From Polynucleobacter sp. (GTDB taxonomy: Bacteria > Pseudomonadota > Gammaproteobacteria > Burkholderiales > Burkholderiaceae), in the NCBI RefSeq assembly GCF_018500155.2, contig NZ_JAHBAK020000039.1:1-64000 (forward strand): a DNA stretch of 64,000 nt, in the 5' to 3' direction. The translations under genes were made by a program, and so were the position numbers. Below are positions 59,698 to 64,000 of the stretch, in pieces (the first letter of the stretch is position 1; the number at the start of each line of letters is the position of its first letter). Under the pieces are notes generated by a model. It had not been told where the DNA came from. It did no database searches and was given only the letters and a program-made list of their open reading frames with translations.

Positions 59698-60830
59698 AGA
59701 AAATCCAAACGCTATTTTTTAGTTTTTTTGCTGGATTAGATCGCCAGTTAGGCTTTATTTTGCTTGGCTTAGCGGCTGTCGGATTTTTTACTTTTATTTC
59801 AGCAAGTCAAAATACACCTGTACAAATTGCCGATGAATTACGCAATCTTGCATTGTCGTTTGTAGTGATGTGGCTGGTCTCTCGCATTCCTCCAAAGTGG
59901 TTAGAGATGGGCGCGGTTTGGATTTATGGAATTGGAGTTGTGCTGCTAGTTGCTGTCGCTGCATTTGGCTTAATTAAAAAAGGTGCGCGCCGCTGGCTCA
60001 ATATTGGGGTAGTCATACAACCATCTGAAATCATGAAGATAGCTATGCCACTCATGCTGGCATGGTACTTTCAAAAACGCGAGGGCATTCAAAAAACTTG
60101 GGACTACGCAGTAGCAGGAGTTATTTTGGCTATTCCCGTTTTTTTAATTGCGCGTCAACCTGATCTTGGCACTGCCTTATTAGTTTTTGCTGCTGGACTT
60201 TACGTCATTATTTTGGCCGGCTTACCCTGGAAGTGGATTTTGCCTTTTGTGATTCTTGGGGCCATAGGTGTTCTGCTGATTATTATTTTTGGCAATACGA
60301 TCTGTGCACATGATGTTGCATGGCCTTTTGTTCACAACTATCAAAAGCATCGTGTTTGTACCTTGCTAGATCCCAGCAGCGATCCACTTGGCAAGGGCTT
60401 TCATACCATTCAATCCATGATTGCAATTGGCTCTGGTGGCTTTTTTGGCAAAGGCTGGTTTCAAGGAACCCAAGCTCACTTAGAGTTCATTCCAGAAAAA
60501 CATACCGACTTTATTTTTGCAGTGTATTCAGAAGAGTTTGGGCTGGTCGGCAATCTTTTATTGCTTGCGCTATTTTTTGCTTTGATTAAACGTGGCCTAG
60601 CAATCTCTGCGAGCGCTCCCAATTTATTTACTCGATTACTAGGTGCGGCAATTACTCTAATATTTTTTACTTATGCATTTGTGAATATTGGCATGGTGAG
60701 TGGATTACTACCTGTGGTTGGTGTACCACTTCCGTTTATTAGTTATGGTGGCACTGCTTTAGTTACCTTGGGATTTGGCGCTGGAATTTTGATGAGTATT
60801 CATCGTCACAGACGATTGGTACAAAGCTAA
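59679..60830 (+). CDS. rodA: SEDS peptidoglycan polymerase RodA
   Basis: A 383-residue multi-pass glycosyltransferase that polymerises lipid II with PBP2. Seen: GARRWLNIGVVIQPSEIMKIAMPLMLAWYF, RQPDLGTALLVFAAG and GGFFGKGWFQGTQAHLEFIPEKHTDFIFAVYSEEFG, all SEDS hallmarks, with the catalytic Asp likely in EKHTDFIF. Starts inside the mrdA 3' end, and a bidirectional terminator follows. Last gene of the rod operon. Confidence 0.95.
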   Translation: MEKSPLKKIQTLFFSFFAGLDRQLGFILLGLAAVGFFTFISASQNTPVQIADELRNLALSFVVMWLVSRIPPKWLEMGAVWIYGIGVVLLVAVAAFGLIKKGARRWLNIGVVIQPSEIMKIAMPLMLAWYFQKREGIQKTWDYAVAGVILAIPVFLIARQPDLGTALLVFAAGLYVIILAGLPWKWILPFVILGAIGVLLIIIFGNTICAHDVAWPFVHNYQKHRVCTLLDPSSDPLGKGFHTIQSMIAIGSGGFFGKGWFQGTQAHLEFIPEKHTDFIFAVYSEEFGLVGNLLLLALFFALIKRGLAISASAPNLFTRLLGAAITLIFFTYAFVNIGMVSGLLPVVGVPLPFISYGGTALVTLGFGAGILMSIHRHRRLVQS

Positions 60831-60873
60831 TCTTTGAGCAGTCGTAGGTTAGCGCAAGCAAATTGAAAGCAAT

Positions 60874-60901
60874 AAAAAAGCCCGGCATGCCGGGCTTTTT
60901 T
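60874..60901. terminator. Bidirectional rho-independent terminator (rodA/HU)
   Basis: A perfect palindrome, AAAAAAGCCCGG-CATG-CCGGGCTTTTTT, sits between the convergent rodA and HU genes. It has a GC-rich 6-bp core, and an A-run and T-run on either side, so it terminates both transcripts. Confidence 0.93.
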
Positions 60902-60917
60902 AATAACTAAGGAAGAA

Positions 60918-61202
60918 TTACTTCTTACGCTTGTTAACTGAATCTTTAAATGCTTTACCAGCAGAAAACTTAACAGTTTTTGCAGCTGCAATTTTGAGTG
61001 GCTCGCCAGTTTTTGGGTTACGGCCCATACGTGCAGCGCGCTTACCAGATGCGAAAGTACCAAAGCCAATCAGTTGTACTGAATCACCTTTAGTAACAGC
61101 TTTGATGATGTTCTCAATAGCAGAATTCAAAGCGAATTCTGCTTTAGCTTTAGAGATCTCCGCGTCGTCAGCAATCGCTGCGATTAGTTCGGCTTTGTTC
61201 AA
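60918..61202 (-). CDS. hup: DNA-binding protein HU
   Basis: Small nucleoid protein, 94 residues, bending and compacting DNA. Features: [45 protein letters not shown] (the beta-arm) and [18 protein letters not shown] use the TTG at 61202, because it gives the standard HU N-terminus and is preceded by AAGGAG at six bases; the ATG in the track would place this ribosome site inside the gene. The upstream region 61203-61314 is A+T-rich and presumably holds the promoter. Confidence 0.94.
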   Translation of the reverse strand: MNKAELIAAIADDAEISKAKAEFALNSAIENIIKAVTKGDSVQLIGFGTFASGKRAARMGRNPKTGEPLKIAAAKTVKFSAGKAFKDSVNKRKK

Positions 61203-61314
61203 GTGAAGCTCCTTATAAATATTGATGTCGGCGCACATTGCGCTTACATGATTTTAACCATAAAAAAATACAAAAATAAAGCTAAGTAACAACAATTTTT
61301 AAAACTACTACAAA

Positions 61315-61680
61315 TTACTCTTCTAGCACTTCAATACCAGAAACAAAATATTCAGTGTCTCCAAAACATGTTGTCGGCAATCCAATGTGCTGATCGTATT
61401 TTAGAGCGACTTTTTTTCCTAAGTTAGCATTTATTTTTTGCGCCACAGCATCATCACGCACCGTAAAGAGGAATTTTTCTGACATGGTTCCAGGCATCGA
61501 AACCATTGCTAACTCACCCTCCCAAGTTTTGCAAATATATCCTCTTTTGGAAAATTTCTGCACATAACCAGCCCTTTCCCCGCTGCCATAGCTCCACGTA
61601 AGCATTAGCCACGTATAGGCTGAAATAGCTACTAAGCCAATTAAAACAAGGCTTAGCAGCCACTTTATAAAGCTATTCAT
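61315..61680 (-). CDS. Conserved small membrane-anchored protein of unknown function
   Basis: A 121-residue protein with an N-terminal TM segment (about 6-28, KWLLSLVLIGLVAISAYTWLML) and a soluble domain with GERAGYVQKFSKRGYICKTWEGELAM and VALKYDQHIGLPTTCFGDTEYFV. The pattern is one I associate with widespread conserved proteins lacking a proven function; homologues are sometimes misnamed as 6-phosphogluconate dehydrogenase, which this is not. Two cysteines lie in the presumed periplasmic part. Isolated between HU and DUF167. Confidence 0.75.
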   Translation of the reverse strand: MNSFIKWLLSLVLIGLVAISAYTWLMLTWSYGSGERAGYVQKFSKRGYICKTWEGELAMVSMPGTMSEKFLFTVRDDAVAQKINANLGKKVALKYDQHIGLPTTCFGDTEYFVSGIEVLEE

Positions 61681-61798
61681 ACGATATTCTCCGGACTATA
61701 TCCACATAAACCCTAGCTGGGCCTCTAACTCCATCATAAACAGTTTATGGGGCCCCGGGAGCTTCGCAGCTGGCCGCACGATTTATATTGCAGCAATT
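61681..61798. other. Intergenic 118 bases with a 15-bp dyad
   Basis: The gap between the DUF167 stop and the membrane-protein start holds CATAAAC-A-GTTTATG (61735-61749), followed by a short G+C-rich run (GGGGCCCCGGGAGC). No gene, tRNA or terminator is visible. The dyad may be an operator for the small membrane-protein gene. Confidence 0.4.
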
Positions 61799-62095
61799 TT
61801 ATGGACAAAGCGCATTTTCTAATTGCTCAGTTGTAGCGTCGCCCAATATGAGAAGCCGTTTTTTTCGACCATTTTGACCCGAAATCAACTGAATCTGTTT
61901 CTGGGGAATTTTGAGCTGTTTAGATAACCAAGCCAAAAGGAACTCATTTGCCTTGTTTTCCACTGCCGGCGCTTGCAATGAAATTTTTAAGCATTCGCCA
62001 TGCTGGCCTAAAACTTTTGTTTGTTTTGCGCCCGGTTGACAATGCAAATCAAGGGTGAGCCCCTTGGGGGTCTTTTTTATCCAAATGGGTGTCAT
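61799..62095 (-). CDS. DUF167 (YggU-type) protein
   Basis: A 98-residue basic protein of the DUF167 family: LDLHCQPGAKQTKVLG, LKISLQAPAVENKANEFLL and ISGQNGRKKRLLI are diagnostic. Function is uncertain. ATG 62095 is chosen over the TTG one codon earlier. Divergent from the carbonic anhydrase gene, 23 bases from its start. Confidence 0.88.
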   Translation of the reverse strand: MTPIWIKKTPKGLTLDLHCQPGAKQTKVLGQHGECLKISLQAPAVENKANEFLLAWLSKQLKIPQKQIQLISGQNGRKKRLLILGDATTEQLENALCP

Positions 62096-62118
62096 CAAAG
62101 TACTTTAAACTTAATCCC

Positions 62119-62784
62119 ATGCCACACAAAAATTCTCAAGCCCTAGAGCAACTCTTTAAAAATAATCGCACCTGGGCAGAGAGCATGGTGGCAAAAGATG
62201 CCGATTTCTTCAAGCGCTTAGTCTCCCAGCAGGCCCCTGAATACCTGTGGATAGGGTGCTCTGACAGCAGGGTCCCAGCGAATGACATCGTCAATTTATT
62301 GCCAGGCGAGTTGTTTGTACACCGAAACGTTGCGAACGTCGTTGTGCACACTGATTTAAATTGTTTATCAGTGATTCAATTCGCAATCGACTTGCTGAAG
62401 GTGAAGCACATATTAGTAGTTGGGCACTATGGTTGCTCCGGTGTACACGCCGCACTAACTGACAGACGTGTAGGCCTTGCTGATAATTGGTTACGCCATG
62501 TTAAAGATGTACATCAAAAATATGAACGTTATTTAGGGGATGTTATCCCAACCCCAAAACGCCAAGATAGACTATGCGAGCTCAATGTCATCGAACAAGT
62601 AGTGAACGTTTGTGAAACGACCATTGTTCAAGATGCTTGGGCACGCGGACAAAATTTAACTGTTCATGGTTGGGCATATCGACTAGAGACTGGTTTGGTA
62701 AATGATTTGGGCATGTCAAGCAGCTCCACGGAAGAAATGCTTGAACGCTACTCCAAATCCATCAAGCGCTACGAAATCGAGTAG
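62119..62784 (+). CDS. can: Beta-class carbonic anhydrase
   Basis: Interconverts CO2 and bicarbonate, supplying bicarbonate to carboxylases. The 221-residue protein has the zinc ligands and active-site pair in IGCSDSRVPANDI (Cys, Asp, Arg) and VGHYGCSGVHAAL (His, Cys). ATG 62119 is chosen; the track's GTG 62089 would overlap DUF167. It has the long C-terminus seen in E. coli Can-type enzymes. The third acyltransferase paralogue begins 7 bases after the stop. Confidence 0.94.
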   Translation: MPHKNSQALEQLFKNNRTWAESMVAKDADFFKRLVSQQAPEYLWIGCSDSRVPANDIVNLLPGELFVHRNVANVVVHTDLNCLSVIQFAIDLLKVKHILVVGHYGCSGVHAALTDRRVGLADNWLRHVKDVHQKYERYLGDVIPTPKRQDRLCELNVIEQVVNVCETTIVQDAWARGQNLTVHGWAYRLETGLVNDLGMSSSSTEEMLERYSKSIKRYEIE

Positions 62785-62791
62785 TTCCTGC

Positions 62792-63691
62792 TTGCTTAAA
62801 TACCTATCTAATCATGCAGGGGTTGTTTTTGTAACACTCCTGGCTCTAGTGCCATACAAGCTTTTAGTATCCATAGGCCATGGCTTAGGCTACATGGCTG
62901 CTAGGATTTCGGGAGATAGAAATCGCGTTGTAAAAATCAACCTTCGGATGTGCTTTCCCAAGCTAGATGAAACAGAAATTGATGTTCTCAGCAAAAAACA
63001 TTGGCGCTTGCTTGGTCGTAGCTTGGTAGAAAAAAGCATTATTTGGCGCGGCAGCGAAAATCAATTAAGCAATATGATTGAAGTGAAATCCGCTGTGGAT
63101 CTTACAAACCGCAAACCACGCATTTTGGTGAATATGCATTTCACTGGAATTGAAGGAAGCATTATTTTGAGTGCGCTTGCTAAAAAAATGGGGTGGCCAC
63201 GCACCTCTGGATTTTTTCAGAGAATGAAAAATCCATTCTTTAATCAAAAAATGATTGAATGGCGCAACCGCTTTGGGGGCAACTCTATTGATCGTCAGGG
63301 CAATGCTAAAGCCATCATCCGAGAAATTCGAAACGGCGATTTCATCATCATCGCGCCAGATGTCGATTTAGGTCTTAAGGATTCTGAGTTTGTGCCTTTT
63401 TTTGGTATTGAAACAAACACCATCACAACCATTTCTCGGTTAGCTAAAATTACGGGCGCAGATGTTTGCATGATGCTCACCACACTGAAGCCTGATGAAT
63501 CTGGATATCTATGCGAAATCAGCAAGCCGCTGGAAAATTTTCCCAGCAATGATCCAAAAACAGATACGGCGCTCTTAAACCAATATTTTGAAAAAGAAAT
63601 TCGGCTTCGCCCAGCTGAATATTATTGGGTGCATAAGCGCTTTAAAAACCGACCAAATCAAGAGGCTAACCCCTACAACCCTTCTAAGTAA
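62792..63691 (+). CDS. LpxL/HtrB-family acyltransferase-like protein (copy 3), TTG start
   Basis: Lipid A late acyltransferase-like protein, 299 residues if TTG 62792 is used; the same length as copy 2, with matching N-terminal architecture (LSN followed by a hydrophobic stretch, then RVVKINLR). The longer track start runs antiphase through the carbonic anhydrase gene and is unlikely. Motifs: NMHFTGIEGS (H-x4-E), KNPFFNQKMIEWRNRFGG, APDVDLG and RPAEYYWVHKRFKNRP. The TTG lacks a clear ribosome site and may depend on coupling to the carbonic anhydrase gene. Confidence 0.87.
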   Translation: MLKYLSNHAGVVFVTLLALVPYKLLVSIGHGLGYMAARISGDRNRVVKINLRMCFPKLDETEIDVLSKKHWRLLGRSLVEKSIIWRGSENQLSNMIEVKSAVDLTNRKPRILVNMHFTGIEGSIILSALAKKMGWPRTSGFFQRMKNPFFNQKMIEWRNRFGGNSIDRQGNAKAIIREIRNGDFIIIAPDVDLGLKDSEFVPFFGIETNTITTISRLAKITGADVCMMLTTLKPDESGYLCEISKPLENFPSNDPKTDTALLNQYFEKEIRLRPAEYYWVHKRFKNRPNQEANPYNPSK

Positions 63692-63716
63692 GGGGCTTTT
63701 GCCCTATCATTAGAAG

Positions 63717-64000
63717 ATGACAGAACGTATTGGGCTATTTGCCGATCTTCATAGCAATCTCGAGGCTTTTGAGGCCTGCATGAGTAAAGCAGAAGAACTA
63801 GGAGTAAACCGCATGGTGTTCCTAGGGGATCTAGTTGGCTATAACGCTGATCCTGTAGCTCTCATTGAGCGCATTGCCTATTTAGTCGAATCTAAAAAAG
63901 CGATTGCATTACTAGGCAATCATGATGAAGCTATTTTTAAAGATAGTCGCAACCAAATGAATGCCCATGCTAATGCCGCTATCGAATGGACCAAAGCTCA
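63717..64000 (+). CDS. Calcineurin-like metallophosphoesterase, 3' truncated by window
   Basis: Not in the ORF track because it runs off the end. From ATG 63717 it encodes MTERIGLFADLHSNLEAFEA, then MVFLGDLVGYNADP and IALLGNHDEAIF, which are the metal-binding D-x-H, G-D and G-N-H-D motifs of metallophosphoesterases. The N-terminal 94 residues are visible. Substrate is unknown; some relatives hydrolyse phosphodiesters or bis-nucleoside polyphosphates. Confidence 0.9.
   Translation, partial: MTERIGLFADLHSNLEAFEACMSKAEELGVNRMVFLGDLVGYNADPVALIERIAYLVESKKAIALLGNHDEAIFKDSRNQMNAHANAAIEWTKA

Overview
The window looks like a chromosomal core region of a free-living betaproteobacterium. Gene content and order resemble Burkholderiaceae, most likely a Polynucleobacter-type freshwater bacterium. 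The basis is moderate base composition (mid-40s percent G+C by eye), a PhaM-type granule protein, a two-gene MetH, an SAH riboswitch before ahcY, and familiar blocks (gatCAB divergent from mreBCD-mrdA-rodA; metX-metW-ampG; folB with a pteridine reductase). The genus is an inference. I see no tRNA or rRNA gene, CRISPR array, insertion sequence, prophage or origin. The first 19 bases match the Nextera transposase mosaic end at 18 of 19 positions, so the window starts at a contig edge with residual adapter. No gene-free stretch exceeds 300 bases; the longest gaps are 38043-38293 (riboswitch leader) and 39461-39662 (metK leader).

Layout: 1-2.0 kb holds truncated birA, coaX and the heptose adenylyltransferase. 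2.1-6.9 kb is a tightly coupled lipid operon: glutathione peroxidase, COG2907 flavin oxidase, DUF1365, a Cfa-type methyltransferase and an SDR. 6.9-18.3 kb holds dsbA, a SPOR protein, argS, DUF1840, the two metH genes, phaM, a metallo-hydrolase, an AcuI-type reductase, a small lipoprotein, a flavin reductase and a GST. 18.3-24.2 kb is a complete RND efflux pump. 24.3-29.8 kb carries glmS, glmU, ttcA, folB and a FolM-like reductase. 29.8-35.7 kb carries a MidA homologue, cca, an NDUFA9-like protein, a lytic transglycosylase and 5-FCL. 35.7-39.5 kb is the activated-methyl cycle (metF, ahcY, metK) with an SAH riboswitch. 39.7-43.8 kb has two lipid A acyltransferase-like genes, dapF, pyrE and xthA. 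43.8-51.9 kb is a minus-strand series: ampG, metW, metX, slmA, argB, dksA, a COG0523 GTPase, xerC and DUF484. 51.9-60.8 kb has gatCAB divergent from the rod-shape operon. 60.8-64 kb has HU, a small membrane protein, DUF167, carbonic anhydrase, a third acyltransferase paralogue and a truncated metallophosphoesterase.

Functional themes: the methyl cycle is unusually well represented (metH in two parts, metF, metK, ahcY, metX, metW). Envelope biogenesis is the second theme (glmS/glmU, slt, ampG, mreBCD, PBP2, RodA, three LpxL-like genes). The most interesting signals are the SAH riboswitch with a readable ribosome-site switch below it, an unassigned structured leader before metK, the membrane-lipid modification operon, a lysine-rich tail on GlmU, and a DksA that lacks three of the four zinc cysteines and sits beside a COG0523 metallochaperone. 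I found no clearly new multi-gene system; the lipid operon and metK leader are the best candidates for less-described biology.
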